From NCBI GenBank assembly GCA_944320105.1, contig CALUGA010000007.1, positions 1-64,000 of the forward strand: DNA of 64,000 nt, written 5' to 3'. Positions within the stretch are counted from its first letter, which is position 1. Each line of letters begins with the position of its first letter. This DNA comes from an uncultured Prevotella sp. (GTDB lineage Bacteria; Bacteroidota; Bacteroidia; Bacteroidales; Bacteroidaceae). Below the pieces are notes generated by a model, which saw only the letters and a list, made by a program, of their open reading frames with translations, was not told where the DNA came from and did no database searches. Positions 26,540 to 36,045 of the stretch are shown here, piece by piece. Made by a program: the position numbers and the translations under genes.

Positions 26540-27304
26540 CTACTTCAGCAGCTCTTCAAAATCAAAGTCTTCAAGCTTGCCAACCTCAGACTCCTTCTCC
26601 TCTAAGCTCTTCTCCAAGGAAGCTATTTCGCCGCCATCGATAGCACCGCCCTCAACGCCGAGAGCCTTGTCGATGTCGGCAATGTTGGCAGCCGCGTCCT
26701 TGGGCAGTCCCTCGTCGGTGATGGTCTGCTGGTATGCCTCCACCATGTCGTCGTACTTCTTCAGGCTCTTGTTAACCTTCCTTATCTGCGCGATGTCGGT
26801 GACCGAAAGGCCGAGACCGGCCAGCGCACCAACGCCAGCGCCGGTGGCAGCCGACTTCAGGTCGCCCTTGAGCAAGCCGCCCAAGCCTCCTGTCACGGCT
26901 CCGGCACCCACTTTTTTCAGTATGTTGCCATAGAGGTTGCGGCGCGCCTTGAGCACACCTTTCACCGTGGCCACGTCCCAGGCGTTGCCCTCGGCGTCGG
27001 TGATGAAGTAATAGTACCTCTCGGTTCCGTCGGCATTGGTTATCACTTTGCCGTCGTCGCCCTTCAAGGTCATCTTTTTCACCGTGAACTCAGGCACGTT
27101 GAGCAGCATGGCCCTTATGGCCTTGGCGCTGTCCGAAAGCTCGGGCGTTGCGGCCTGCGTGGCTTGCGTGGTTGTTGCCTGCTTAGAGGTAAGGCTCTCG
27201 GCAGCCTTGCCCAGCTTGCCGAGGAATCCCTGCGCCTGTGCGGCGGCAGGGGGCATGGCCAGCACTGCGGCCAGCGCCATGGCTTTGGTAAATCTGTTTT
27301 TCAT
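26540..27304 (-). CDS. Exported protein with glycine-zipper segment (unknown function)
   Basis: A 254-residue protein with a signal peptide ending PAAAQAQ. A Thr/Gln/Ala-rich linker (about 40-58) is followed by a beta-type domain with RYYYFITDAEGNAWDVATVKG, then a glycine-zipper-like membrane-interacting stretch (GAGAVTGGLGGLLKGDLKSA, GAGVGALAGLGLS), and an acidic helical tail (LEKSLEEKESEVGKLEDF). Glycine zippers often insert into or span membranes. I do not recognise the family. It is the last of eight same-strand genes that include the tubulin-like GTPase, 80 bp after its neighbour. Confidence 0.6.
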   Translation of the reverse strand: MKNRFTKAMALAAVLAMPPAAAQAQGFLGKLGKAAESLTSKQATTTQATQAATPELSDSAKAIRAMLLNVPEFTVKKMTLKGDDGKVITNADGTERYYYFITDAEGNAWDVATVKGVLKARRNLYGNILKKVGAGAVTGGLGGLLKGDLKSAATGAGVGALAGLGLSVTDIAQIRKVNKSLKKYDDMVEAYQQTITDEGLPKDAAANIADIDKALGVEGGAIDGGEIASLEKSLEEKESEVGKLEDFDFEELLK

Positions 27305-27384
27305 TGTTACATTACTTTTTGTTTATGTCTTATATGGTTAAGTAGCTATTCAGGGTCATTCCATGCCATATACCATGCAGATGC

Positions 27385-28971
27385 TCAAAAATGCTTGTTG
27401 GTGCGCTTGTACATCTTTACCCGCAGCTGCTTCATGTGGTAGTCGCCGCTGGCGCGCCTCACGAAGTCGGCAAAAGGCAGGCTGGTTATCTTAATGCTCT
27501 CGTCGGTAGAGGGGCAGAACACGAAGGCCGTGGGCAGCTTAGCCCGGTCAAGCTCTATCTCCACGCGCCCCTGTGCGTCGGTCATCCCCACCTGCACATA
27601 CTTGTCGGCCTCGGCCTTTATGGCGCGGCGGAAGCGGCGCGGCGTGTTGTAAACCACCGGCGAAGGCGGCTCCGCCCCATAGTAAGCCCACAGCTCTACG
27701 GCCGGGAGCGGGTTGCCCTCGCTGAGGGTGAGCCACTCCACTACGGTGAAGCCCACGTTGAGCGGCTGCTTCTTTATGAGTTCCTCAAGCTTGGCAATGC
27801 GCGAAGTATAGAAGTCGGAGGCGTTGTTGTTGTTCACCACGCCGAGGAAATAAATCCCGGCCGAGGCGTAGCGGTAAACGTCGTCCTGCGTGCCGGTGCC
27901 TGCTTTCTTCATTTTCATCAGCTCATGCAAGGCCGCGGTGGCCAACATCTCGTAACGCAAGCACGTGTCGCAGCGCTGGATGCTCTCCATTACGGCCGGC
28001 TTCATGCTCAAGGGGGCATCCTTAGACTCTATGGCCGCTACGAACGCGGCCCGCGCGTCGGCGTAGTTGCGCTGCGCGAAGAGGCGGCCGCCGTCGTTCA
28101 TGCGGGCGCTGAACTCGGTTACGAACACCTCCTTCTCAATCACCACAGGCAGCACTACGTAGCTCTTCTTTGAGCGAGGGCCGAGCGAACTAATGTCGAT
28201 GGCGAGGTGGTTTGTCTTGTCGGAGTATATGTCTACCGCCGTAAGCTCCCGCAGGGCGGCCTCGGCGCGCTCCAGCCTCGCCTCGGCTGCGTCGTGGCTG
28301 TCGAAGTCGGCGTCGGTGGCCTTGTCGGTCTCGATGAGCGCGGTAAGCCTGGCATACTCCTTGCGCGCCGCCTCGGCCTCATCGCGGGCAGCCTGCAGCG
28401 TGGCCACGGGCAGCACCACAGATATCACGCTGACGTTAGGGTCGGCCTTGCTCGGCGCCGACGATACCGTGGCCCCGAGCTTGTCGCTGCACTTCACGGT
28501 AAGGCCCTTGATGGTGGTAGATATCTCCAGCTCTGCCTCTGCGGCATTGAGGCGCGCGTCGTTGCCGCGCGTCTGGTCCTCGTAGCGTATGGGCTGCTCT
28601 ATCTCCTCTATGCGGTAGGCCACGAGGAAGTCGGGTTTCAGCGTGGCGATGAACTCGGTTGTGTATACGTCGCCCATGCGGCTCACCTCCACCTTGGCCT
28701 CGCGGGTGTCATCGGCAGCCAGTATCAGCTTGTATTCGTAAAGCCCATCGGGCCGCTTGCCGCTGGGGGGCACCTTTTCAACATCCTTGCTCGTGTTGGT
28801 AACCCGCAGTATAAGGTTGCTGTGAGCCGAGAGCACGAGCACGCCCTTGCGGCCTTCGAGGTCGGCAAACTGGTCGGAGGCGGCGTCGCGGCTGTTGGAT
28901 ATGTACTCCTCCTGCGCCCGGGCCTGGCCCATGGCCAGCACCGCGAGCAGTATGAAAAGCAAACGTTTCAT
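27385..28971 (-). CDS. Exported protein of tubulin-like cluster (unknown function)
   Basis: A 528-residue protein with signal peptide MKRLLFILLAVLAMGQARA. An N-terminal beta domain (about 25-200) is followed by a charged helical segment (about 205-265, rich in Glu/Ala/Arg, coiled-coil-like). Next comes a helical TPR-like middle (FAQRNYADARAAFVAAIESKD, AVMESIQRCDTCLRYEML). The C-terminal beta-sandwich (about 415-510) contains PLPAVELWAYYGAEPP and GMTDAQGRVEIELDRAKLP, resembling a carboxypeptidase-regulatory-like fold. I cannot name the family. It lies 29 bp after the NTF2-like gene. Confidence 0.6.
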   Translation of the reverse strand: MKRLLFILLAVLAMGQARAQEEYISNSRDAASDQFADLEGRKGVLVLSAHSNLILRVTNTSKDVEKVPPSGKRPDGLYEYKLILAADDTREAKVEVSRMGDVYTTEFIATLKPDFLVAYRIEEIEQPIRYEDQTRGNDARLNAAEAELEISTTIKGLTVKCSDKLGATVSSAPSKADPNVSVISVVLPVATLQAARDEAEAARKEYARLTALIETDKATDADFDSHDAAEARLERAEAALRELTAVDIYSDKTNHLAIDISSLGPRSKKSYVVLPVVIEKEVFVTEFSARMNDGGRLFAQRNYADARAAFVAAIESKDAPLSMKPAVMESIQRCDTCLRYEMLATAALHELMKMKKAGTGTQDDVYRYASAGIYFLGVVNNNNASDFYTSRIAKLEELIKKQPLNVGFTVVEWLTLSEGNPLPAVELWAYYGAEPPSPVVYNTPRRFRRAIKAEADKYVQVGMTDAQGRVEIELDRAKLPTAFVFCPSTDESIKITSLPFADFVRRASGDYHMKQLRVKMYKRTNKHF

Positions 28972-29000
28972 GTATGTAAGCGTTATGTGTCAATGTGCCT

Positions 29001-30035
29001 TCAGAGGTCGAAGCCTGCCAAGGTAGTTATGTCCTTGTCGGGTTGCTGCCGCACTCCGCCCACCATCTCTGGCTGCCACGTGCGCACGTGGATTATCGGG
29101 TCGCCGCCATCCTCGGGGAAATCCCAGAGCAGGAAGAGGTAGCCCTCGTCGCTGTAAGTGCTCGAGCGCCACTCCTGGCGCAGGCGCACGCCATACTTTG
29201 TGGGGTCTTTCTGCGAGCGGGTGATGCCCGGGCAACCGCCGGCGTCGTCGCCGTCGCCTATCTGCGAGAACTTCACGTCGATCCACTTGTTGCGGTGGAA
29301 TGCTTTCCTTAGGTTGGTGATGTACTGCTGCTTGTTTTGCTTGGTATACTCAACCTTGGCTTGCGCAGGCTTCATCTCGCTGGGCCGGGTCATCACTACC
29401 TTGCCGGTGATGATGAGGGCGTCGTCGCTGAACATCCTCTCAATGGTCTGTATGTCCTTCTGGTTGTAGGCCGTGCGGAAGCGCTCCACGTACTGCAGTA
29501 TCACCATCTGCTTCTCCTTGTCAACCACCGAGCCGCAGCGCTCCATGCTCTCTGACGTCTGCGCGTCGAGGGCGAAGCGGAAGTCGGTTATGTTTCCCTG
29601 CGGGTCGAACTCCACCACTGCCTCCTGATAGGTGCCAAGGCCGAACTCCTCGCCCTCCGGGGTGATGATAAGTGGTATGTGGCTCACCATCATCGAGCCG
29701 TCCTTAAACACCCACACGCGCTCCACCACCTCCGAGTCGTCGCAGTAGAAAGGCGTTACGGCCCAGATGCGCAGCAGCGACTTGAGCGAGAAATCGTCCA
29801 TGGGCAGGCCCTTGGTGGCGAGTATGGTCTTCGCGTCCTGCGCCCTGTTGATTTCGCTGAGCACCACGCTGAGGTTCCGTTCGGCCGTGCCTATGGCCAA
29901 CGGGCGCTCCACGCCCTCGTCGGTGAGCAGCGTCACGCCTATCTCCTCGGCCATGGCGGCGGTCGGGGCGAGCAGGCCGAGCATGGCCATGGCCAGCGCG
30001 GCAGCCTTGTTTCTCATTGTCTTGATTGCTTTCAT
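29001..30035 (-). CDS. Exported protein with NTF2-like domain
   Basis: A 344-residue protein with signal peptide (LAPTAAMAEE). An N-terminal domain of about 170 residues precedes an NTF2/SnoaL-like segment starting near VILQYVERFRTAYNQKDIQ and TIERMFSDDALIITGKVVM, with later WIDVKFSQIG and YLFLLWDFPEDGGDPIIHVR. NTF2-like folds bind small ligands or mediate protein contacts. I recognise the fold but not a named family. It lies 20 bp downstream of the 240-residue exported protein and is probably cotranscribed with it. Confidence 0.6.
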   Translation of the reverse strand: MKAIKTMRNKAAALAMAMLGLLAPTAAMAEEIGVTLLTDEGVERPLAIGTAERNLSVVLSEINRAQDAKTILATKGLPMDDFSLKSLLRIWAVTPFYCDDSEVVERVWVFKDGSMMVSHIPLIITPEGEEFGLGTYQEAVVEFDPQGNITDFRFALDAQTSESMERCGSVVDKEKQMVILQYVERFRTAYNQKDIQTIERMFSDDALIITGKVVMTRPSEMKPAQAKVEYTKQNKQQYITNLRKAFHRNKWIDVKFSQIGDGDDAGGCPGITRSQKDPTKYGVRLRQEWRSSTYSDEGYLFLLWDFPEDGGDPIIHVRTWQPEMVGGVRQQPDKDITTLAGFDL

Positions 30036-30055
30036 ATTGTCCTATTGTGCGTCAG

Positions 30056-30778
30056 TTATTCGTTAACGATAAAGCCCAGCGCGCCATGCCCGCTGTAGTT
30101 GGCCACCTTGTCGGGCTTGCCTGTGGCGAGGTTGACGCGCTCGCTGCCCGGCGAGAGGAAGGCCACGAGCTTGCCTTCGCGGCTGTATATGGCGAGGTAG
30201 CAGGCCTCGGGGTTGGGCAGCTGGGCATAGTAGTCGTAGCTTGCCACCTTGCCTTCGGCCTTCATGCGCATTATCCGCTCGGCCAGCGGCTTGTAGTCGG
30301 CGAACTTCATCAGCTCGGCCACGGCCTCAGGCACCACCGGAGCCACCGTGGACACCAGCCCGGGCTGTGCCTCCTCGCCTGTGGCCTGCCTGTCTTCAGC
30401 GGCGGCGGGGTTGGCTATCACCTCCGAGTTGGCCACCGGCAGTATGTCGCTCTTCTTCACATAGATGAACGAGCGGAACATATTGCCGCGCGGCAGCGAC
30501 ATGGTGGTCCACAGCGTCTGCTTGTTGTTCACGGCCAGGCCCGGGCTGTTGCGCAGCTTCTTCTGCCCGGCGGCCCACTCGTTTATCTCGGTGTAGAGTA
30601 TTTCCTCAGCCAGCGAGCGCGCCTCGTCGGCAGTGGCGGCGGTCACCTCTGCGTAGAGATAGCTGCTGTTCTTCTTGATGCTGTTTATCTTTTTCTTTGC
30701 CTCGTCGGTCTCGTCGGCCATGGCCACGGCAACCATGAGGCAGGCGGCAATAGCCGCCAGGATTCGCATTCCTTTCAT
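30056..30778 (-). CDS. Exported protein of tubulin-like cluster (unknown function)
   Basis: A 240-residue protein with signal peptide MKGMRILAAIAACLMVAVAMA. The N-terminal part (KKINSIKKNSSYLYAEVTAA, then ADEARSLAEEIL) recalls a short periplasmic fold found in LPP20-like and curli-accessory-like proteins. A Pro/Ala/Glu linker separates it from a C-terminal half with DYKPLAERIMRMKAEGKVAS and YLAIYSREGKLVAFLSPGS. I assign no function. It lies 7 bp after the 369-residue exported protein gene. Confidence 0.55.
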   Translation of the reverse strand: MKGMRILAAIAACLMVAVAMADETDEAKKKINSIKKNSSYLYAEVTAATADEARSLAEEILYTEINEWAAGQKKLRNSPGLAVNNKQTLWTTMSLPRGNMFRSFIYVKKSDILPVANSEVIANPAAAEDRQATGEEAQPGLVSTVAPVVPEAVAELMKFADYKPLAERIMRMKAEGKVASYDYYAQLPNPEACYLAIYSREGKLVAFLSPGSERVNLATGKPDKVANYSGHGALGFIVNE

Positions 30779-30785
30779 AGCTTTG

Positions 30786-31895
30786 TCATTTTAAGTCCTT
30801 GGTAAAGAAGTCTTCGGTGACATTCTGCAGTGGTATGTAGGCGTAGGCCGTGGCCTCGGCCACGCCCTCCCCGCCCGACAGCAGGCTCAGCGGCAGCCTT
30901 ATGCTGAGCACGTGGTTGTAGGCCAGCTTGGTGTTGAGGGCGAATATGGTTGCGGCCAGCTCCTTGTCGGTGTGCGTCTTCACGCCTACGTAGAGGCGGC
31001 AGCCCTCGCCCAAGCACAGAGCCACGAACTGCTGGAGCGTGACGTCGGCCTTTGTGGAGCTGTAGCCGTAGCGGTTGACGGTGAGCCTGAGCGGCGTTGG
31101 CCTCTCGGCAATGCCTGTGAGGAGCAGGTTGGTGGCCGTCTGCACGGGCTTGCGGGGGTCGGCCAGCGGCCTTGCCCCGGCCTTGCCTTCGGCCAGGTAG
31201 AGGTCGGCCCGTATGAGCTTGCTCAGGTACTGCCCACCCTCGGCAACCACATAGCCCCCTGCCCGGTATGTCTTAGCTGCGGCCCATGGGGCCAGGGCAA
31301 CGCTGTCGGCCAACGGCTCGGCCCGCCTGACGTTGCGCTCAAAGATGTCCTCAAGCTCGGCAGCGTTGGCGCCAAGCACCAGCTGGCAGTCGGCGGGGAA
31401 CGTAAGCGTGAGCCTGCGGCCTCCTACAGTCCAACCCACGCGGAACATTCGCCGCTCTATCTCCTCGACGGTGAATGGCGCTCCGGGGCCTACCTCGGAC
31501 AGCATCGCTGCCGTGCCGCCCACGCACGCCACCTTGTCGATGGCCATGCGGGCGGCAGGTTCGCGTCCGTCGAGGCGGAGGTCGAGTTCAAGGGCGTAGC
31601 GCTCAAGGAAGTCGAGCAGCTCCATGGGGCGGTAAGCGTCGGCCATGCGACTGTCGAAAAGGCGGTAGCCCACGTGTGACACCTCGCCAAAGGCGTTGGT
31701 GCGCACCCGCAATCGCCGGCCACGGTAAGTCCACGTGCTGTCGTCGGCCATGCCAATGACGGCACCGTCGGGCACGTTCACTCCCGCTGCTGCGGCTATG
31801 CGGGCCAGCCGCTTGGTGGCGAAGGGTGGCGATGCGGCAGCGATGGCGGCTCCGGCCAATGCCAACGCCAGCGCGATATGCCTCAAGGTTCTCAT
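30786..31895 (-). CDS. Exported protein of tubulin-like cluster (unknown function)
   Basis: A 369-residue protein with signal peptide MRTLRHIALALALAGAAIAAA. The mature part is mixed alpha/beta, with RPMELLDFLERYALELDLRL, RRLTLTFPADCQLVLG and TPLRLTVNRYGYSSTKADVT. I find no catalytic motif. I start it at 31895, where the ATG overlaps the stop of the zinc-ribbon/MORN gene by 4 bp. The longer frame (to 31931) has no signal-compatible start. Coupled translation with the MORN protein suggests the two products act together (inference). Confidence 0.6.
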   Translation of the reverse strand: MRTLRHIALALALAGAAIAAASPPFATKRLARIAAAAGVNVPDGAVIGMADDSTWTYRGRRLRVRTNAFGEVSHVGYRLFDSRMADAYRPMELLDFLERYALELDLRLDGREPAARMAIDKVACVGGTAAMLSEVGPGAPFTVEEIERRMFRVGWTVGGRRLTLTFPADCQLVLGANAAELEDIFERNVRRAEPLADSVALAPWAAAKTYRAGGYVVAEGGQYLSKLIRADLYLAEGKAGARPLADPRKPVQTATNLLLTGIAERPTPLRLTVNRYGYSSTKADVTLQQFVALCLGEGCRLYVGVKTHTDKELAATIFALNTKLAYNHVLSIRLPLSLLSGGEGVAEATAYAYIPLQNVTEDFFTKDLK

Positions 31896-32563
31896 GGCTT
31901 TATGGCCGTCTGTTCGCCATTGTGGTGCCAATAGCCAATGCCGCTGATGCGGCCGTTGCGGAAGTCGCCCTCAAAACGGTCGCCTGGGCTGGCTACAAAG
32001 TCCTTCGAGCTTACTATCTGGTGCTGTCGCCTGTAGGTTATAGTGCCATAGCCGTGGGGCTGGCCGTTCTTCAGGTCGCCCTCGTAGATGCCATAGCCAA
32101 GGTCTACGCGCCCGCGCCCGTTTTGCACCTGCGGGGCGGCGGGGCGGCGCGAGGGCTTTGCCTCTGGCTTTGCGGCAGGCTCGGGTGCTGGCTCAGCCTG
32201 CACGGCCGGAGCCTCGGCCGGAGCAGCTACGGCGGTGTCGGCGGCAGCGGCAGAGTCTGCCGGAGCTGCGGCTGGCTTAGGGGCAGGCGCCGCCACCGGT
32301 GCCCCGGCCTTGTCATCGCCGCCAGAGAAGGCCGCCATGCCTCCCGCCACGCCTCCTCCTATCACTACGAGCGCGCCCAGGGCGATGAGCGCCTGGCGCT
32401 TGTGCTCGTTCCACCACTTGGCGAAGCCGCCGTCTCCGCCGCCGTCGAACGGCATGAGTGGCTTTCCGCACTCCTTGCAAACGAAGTTTGTCTTCTCAGC
32501 TTCCTGCTGCACATTAAACATCTCGCACTCTTCGTCGCGACATATTCCAATTTTCTTTGCCAT
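31892..32563 (-). CDS. Zinc ribbon - transmembrane - MORN repeat protein
   Basis: A 223-residue protein with no signal peptide. The N-terminal zinc ribbon has cysteines at 8, 13, 29 and 32 (CRDEEC, CKEC). A single membrane helix spans about 57-79, after the basic WNEHKR, so the N-terminus should be cytoplasmic. A Pro/Ala-rich linker of about 75 residues follows, long enough to cross the periplasm, and then two MORN-type repeats (GYGIYEGDLKNGQPHGYGTI and GDRFEGDFRNGRISGIGYW). The start at 32563 fits the zinc ribbon, since the longer frame adds unrelated residues. Probably a bridge between the cytoplasmic tubulin-like protein and the exported proteins encoded downstream (inference). Confidence 0.75.
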   Translation of the reverse strand: MAKKIGICRDEECEMFNVQQEAEKTNFVCKECGKPLMPFDGGGDGGFAKWWNEHKRQALIALGALVVIGGGVAGGMAAFSGGDDKAGAPVAAPAPKPAAAPADSAAAADTAVAAPAEAPAVQAEPAPEPAAKPEAKPSRRPAAPQVQNGRGRVDLGYGIYEGDLKNGQPHGYGTITYRRQHQIVSSKDFVASPGDRFEGDFRNGRISGIGYWHHNGEQTAIKP

Positions 32564-32693
32564 TGCTTTATTGTTGTTGTTTGTTGTAGGTTGTATGTTG
32601 CCTTGGCGGCCTTGGCCGCGCCGGTTTTGTAAAAATATCCGCCCGCACCTGCCTTTCGGCGCAAGTAGCTGTGCCACAACGTGTTGGCATCAG

Positions 32694-32776
32694 TGCCGTT
32701 TCACATTGCAAAACGGCCTGTTTCAGGCTGCCAAACGGCCTGTTTAGCGACGCGGAACGGCGCATATCGCAAGCCA
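32694..32776. repeat. Dispersed hairpin repeat, copy 3
   Basis: Contains two AAACGGCCTGTTT words with TTTCAGGC and TTTAGCG joints. It occupies the 313-bp gap between the tubulin-like gene and the zinc-ribbon/MORN gene and is the only feature I see there. It may separate two transcription units. Confidence 0.7.
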
Positions 32777-32876
32777 AGACGCCCAGCGGGGGGGGCGCGC
32801 GGCGGCATTTGTAAGGATATTTCGGCATGGCCGGCGGCCAGCCCCACCGCCCGGGCAGGGGCTGGCCTCAGCCGCG

Positions 32877-35800
32877 TCAGAGGTCTTTCAGCTCCTTGTC
32901 GAATATCTCCATGGCCAGCTTCTTGTACTCGGCGTACTTCGGGTCGAACTGGTTTCCCTCGCACATGGTGGGCAGGATCACCTGCTGCACCACGCCGCCC
33001 ACAGCCTTGCGCATGGCGGCTTTCTGCTCGTTGCTGCGCGCCTGCTTGGCCAGGGCGGCGTCAACCTGCTGGCCGAGCAGCGTGAACTTCTTGAAGTCGT
33101 GGGCCAGCACGTCGAGGCAGCCGGCGAAATCCTTGCTGAGCTTCACCCAGTTGTCGCCGAACACGTCGTCCGGGATGTTCATCGCGAAGAACCGCTCGCC
33201 CGTGGTGGGGTCTTGCTGCGGCTGCACCAGCTGCATGGCAAAGGCCAGCATGAGGGGCTTCTTCACGCTGTGCAAGATCTCGCGCGAGTCCATCTCGAAG
33301 AGCGGGGGCAGAGGCTTGGCAAAGCTCTCCGTGTGGAGCACCATGCGGTTGAGCGCGCCCTGCGGGGCTGCCAGCAGGCGGTCGTAGCGGTCCTTGAGCA
33401 CCTTGAGGTTCTCCGCGTAGCGTATGGGGAAGCCGGCCTTGGCGCAGACCACCACTATCTGGTTCTGCTTGAAGTTCTCCGAGAGGTCGCCGTCGGATTT
33501 CGGCACGAAGCCCGGGACGGTCTGGGCGAATACGTCGAGCAGCTTGTTGACAAAGGCTTGCGTTGAGTCGCTTCCGGCCTTGGGCAGCGCCAGCTGCACC
33601 ATGGTCATCATGCCGCCCTCGTTGCCGGCAATCACCTTGTTGGTCTCCTCCGCGTTAAGCTGCACGTAGGGCATGGCGCTCGCCACGGCCTGCTTCACGA
33701 AAGCCTCTATCTTCTCGTCGGAGTTAAGCTCGTTCTTCAGCTTGTCGAGGATGTTCACCCCCACCATCTTCATCAGCGGGTCGCTGTTGGCGGTGTCTTC
33801 CATGGCCGCGCGGGCGTTCTTCGTGCAGGTGTCGAGGATGATGTCTGACGCCGTGTCGAAGTCGACCGACGAGTAGAGGTTGGCAAACGTCCGCTCGCCA
33901 TCCTCGCCCAGGCTTGCCATCATGCGCGAGCGTATCTCGGCGGCGTTGTCGTTCTGGTAGGAGAAGTTCACGGTGTACTGGTGCACGAGCTGGCGAACCT
34001 TGTCGGGATCGTACTTCTTTATGATGGTCTCGTCGGTCTGGGCGCTCTTCTGGCACTTCGACTCGGCCTGCGCGGCGACCACATTCATCACGGCGTTGAG
34101 CTCGTCCTTGAAAGCCTTGATGCCCTCAATCATGTTGCCCAGCTCAACCACTATCTCCTGCAAGAGGCTGATGCCGAACTGGTAGGCCTCCATCCTCGTG
34201 GCCGTGATGTAGTAGTTGCACTTGGCCGACTTGTAGGAAGCGAACACCTTCGACGAGGCGTTGGTCAGCGCGTCCTTAAGCCACCCTATGGCCTCCCACT
34301 CCGTATTGGCCACCTTTATCTTCTGCGCGAACTCCTGTAGCTCGGTCTCCATGTTGCCGATTTGCTGCTTGAACGCGGTGATGCGGTCCGAGCAGTCGTT
34401 CCGAAGCAGCTGGGCGTACTTCTCAATCTCAAGCACGCTCTTGCTTTCCTTGGTGCCGCTGGCCCACTCGTCGAACAGTATCTTCTCTATGTGGCGGCGT
34501 ATGTGGCGGGCGTAACCCCTTATTTGCTCGCGCTGTATGTCGTAGAACTTCTTCACGCCGTGGGCGCGGAAGCTCTCGTTGTAGTAGTTGTCGGCGAACT
34601 TGGTGAACTCGGCAAACCACTGCTTCTTCTCAAACTGCTTCTGCACGAGGCCGGCGTCCTGCTGCATCCGCTCCTCCCAGGTGATGCTGAAGTCGCGCCA
34701 CCGCTTGGTGTTGGGTCCCTCGATTATGGGCTTGGCCAGCGTGAGGCAGGCGTTGGAGAGCAGGAACCGCTCACGGTTCTTCTTGTCCTTGATCTCGTCG
34801 AGGAAGCCGGTGCCCACCTCTTCGAGCGAGCACTCGCCGTAGCCAACGCCGTCTTGCCACAGGTTGTAGGCCAGCTGGCGCGCGGCCTGCACCGCGTAGC
34901 TGTACGACACGAACTCGGCTATCTCGGTTTCGGGATACTCTATGCGCGTGATTCCGAACGAAAGGAACTTCCTGCTACGGTTCTTCTCGCCGCTCTGGTC
35001 TTGCTCGGGGCCAGCGCCGTCGTTCTCGCAGCCCACGAGGCGGGCCATCTTCCCCTTGCCACCCGTGAGGTTAGCCACGACGATGGTCTGGAACATGAAG
35101 TCGGCCACCGACGCTGGCAGGCCGCCCGAGAGGTCGAGCTTCTTGCCTGCCTCGTTCACATTAGTATATATATAGGCTGCCTCGAACGACTCCTGGCTCC
35201 GCCCAAGCAGCCTCTGCACGTCTTGCGAGAACACGTCTTTCTCACCCGTCACGTCGAGCGGGGCATAATGCCCGGTGCTGATGGCGTTAAGCTCAAGCAG
35301 TGCGGCGTAGCCGTTAGCCTGGTAGAAACCGTTGTCATGGCTCGGTATCTCCACATTGCGCTCAGGCACGTATAGGAAAAGGCGTATCTTGAAAGCGTGC
35401 GTCGACTCCTCGTAGGGAAAGAGCTTGCGTATCTGCGCGATGGCATCTACGATGGAACCCGAGCCTGTTCCTCCTGCAAGTCCGGCGCAAATGTGGAACG
35501 TAACGTCGTTGTCCTTCGGCTCCGCGTGCTGCAACCGCGTCACGGCGCTGCGCACCACGTTGTCGAAGTTGCGCGTGTTGTTCTTGTCGCTCAGGTTGTT
35601 TGCGATGAGGATGCGGCCGAGCCGCCTTCTCTGCCCGCCTATGCCGGCCGTTATCAGCGGCCCCATGTGCTCGTCGATGAGCCTTTTGTCGCTTTCGTTG
35701 ATGAAGCACTGAAGGCCCGGGTACATATTAAGGTTCTGCAGCATGGAAGCGTTCACGCCGTTGATGCTCACTTTCTGGGCCTCGCCCAGATGCACGCTCT

Positions 35801-35984
35801 TGCCCATCACCTTCCAACCTGTGCGGTCGTTGAGGTCGGCTGGCGATGAGTCTACGTAGACATAATCGAGGTTTACGCCGCCTCCGGGGTCGTTGCTGCG
35901 GAACTCTTCATAAACTCTCTTGCGCAGCTCGCGGATCACTTTGCCTCCGGTGCCGCCTAATCCGATAATCAGATGGTTTGACAT
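32877..35984 (-). CDS. Tubulin/FtsZ-like GTPase (Tubulin_2 type)
   Basis: A 1035-residue cytoplasmic protein. The N-terminal third is a tubulin-fold GTPase: IIGLGGTGGKVIREL (5-20), ITAGIGGQRRRLGRILIANN (111-130) and the tubulin signature CAGLAGGTGSGSIVD (166-180, core GGTGSGS at 171-177). The remaining 650 residues are largely alpha-helical, unlike FtsZ or TubZ. This matches the large bacterial tubulin-like families recognised by comparative genomics and suggested to act in membrane remodelling, which have little experimental study. The upstream neighbour is a three-helix membrane protein. It should bind GTP and may polymerise, although the T7-loop catalytic residues cannot be placed with confidence here. 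Confidence 0.85.
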   Translation of the reverse strand: MSNHLIIGLGGTGGKVIRELRKRVYEEFRSNDPGGGVNLDYVYVDSSPADLNDRTGWKVMGKSVHLGEAQKVSINGVNASMLQNLNMYPGLQCFINESDKRLIDEHMGPLITAGIGGQRRRLGRILIANNLSDKNNTRNFDNVVRSAVTRLQHAEPKDNDVTFHICAGLAGGTGSGSIVDAIAQIRKLFPYEESTHAFKIRLFLYVPERNVEIPSHDNGFYQANGYAALLELNAISTGHYAPLDVTGEKDVFSQDVQRLLGRSQESFEAAYIYTNVNEAGKKLDLSGGLPASVADFMFQTIVVANLTGGKGKMARLVGCENDGAGPEQDQSGEKNRSRKFLSFGITRIEYPETEIAEFVSYSYAVQAARQLAYNLWQDGVGYGECSLEEVGTGFLDEIKDKKNRERFLLSNACLTLAKPIIEGPNTKRWRDFSITWEERMQQDAGLVQKQFEKKQWFAEFTKFADNYYNESFRAHGVKKFYDIQREQIRGYARHIRRHIEKILFDEWASGTKESKSVLEIEKYAQLLRNDCSDRITAFKQQIGNMETELQEFAQKIKVANTEWEAIGWLKDALTNASSKVFASYKSAKCNYYITATRMEAYQFGISLLQEIVVELGNMIEGIKAFKDELNAVMNVVAAQAESKCQKSAQTDETIIKKYDPDKVRQLVHQYTVNFSYQNDNAAEIRSRMMASLGEDGERTFANLYSSVDFDTASDIILDTCTKNARAAMEDTANSDPLMKMVGVNILDKLKNELNSDEKIEAFVKQAVASAMPYVQLNAEETNKVIAGNEGGMMTMVQLALPKAGSDSTQAFVNKLLDVFAQTVPGFVPKSDGDLSENFKQNQIVVVCAKAGFPIRYAENLKVLKDRYDRLLAAPQGALNRMVLHTESFAKPLPPLFEMDSREILHSVKKPLMLAFAMQLVQPQQDPTTGERFFAMNIPDDVFGDNWVKLSKDFAGCLDVLAHDFKKFTLLGQQVDAALAKQARSNEQKAAMRKAVGGVVQQVILPTMCEGNQFDPKYAEYKKLAMEIFDKELKDL

Positions 35985-36045
35985 TCGTGTATGGTTTTAG
36001 TTATTGTTGATTCACATTATTGGCCGACGCGGCGGCCACTGTCGG

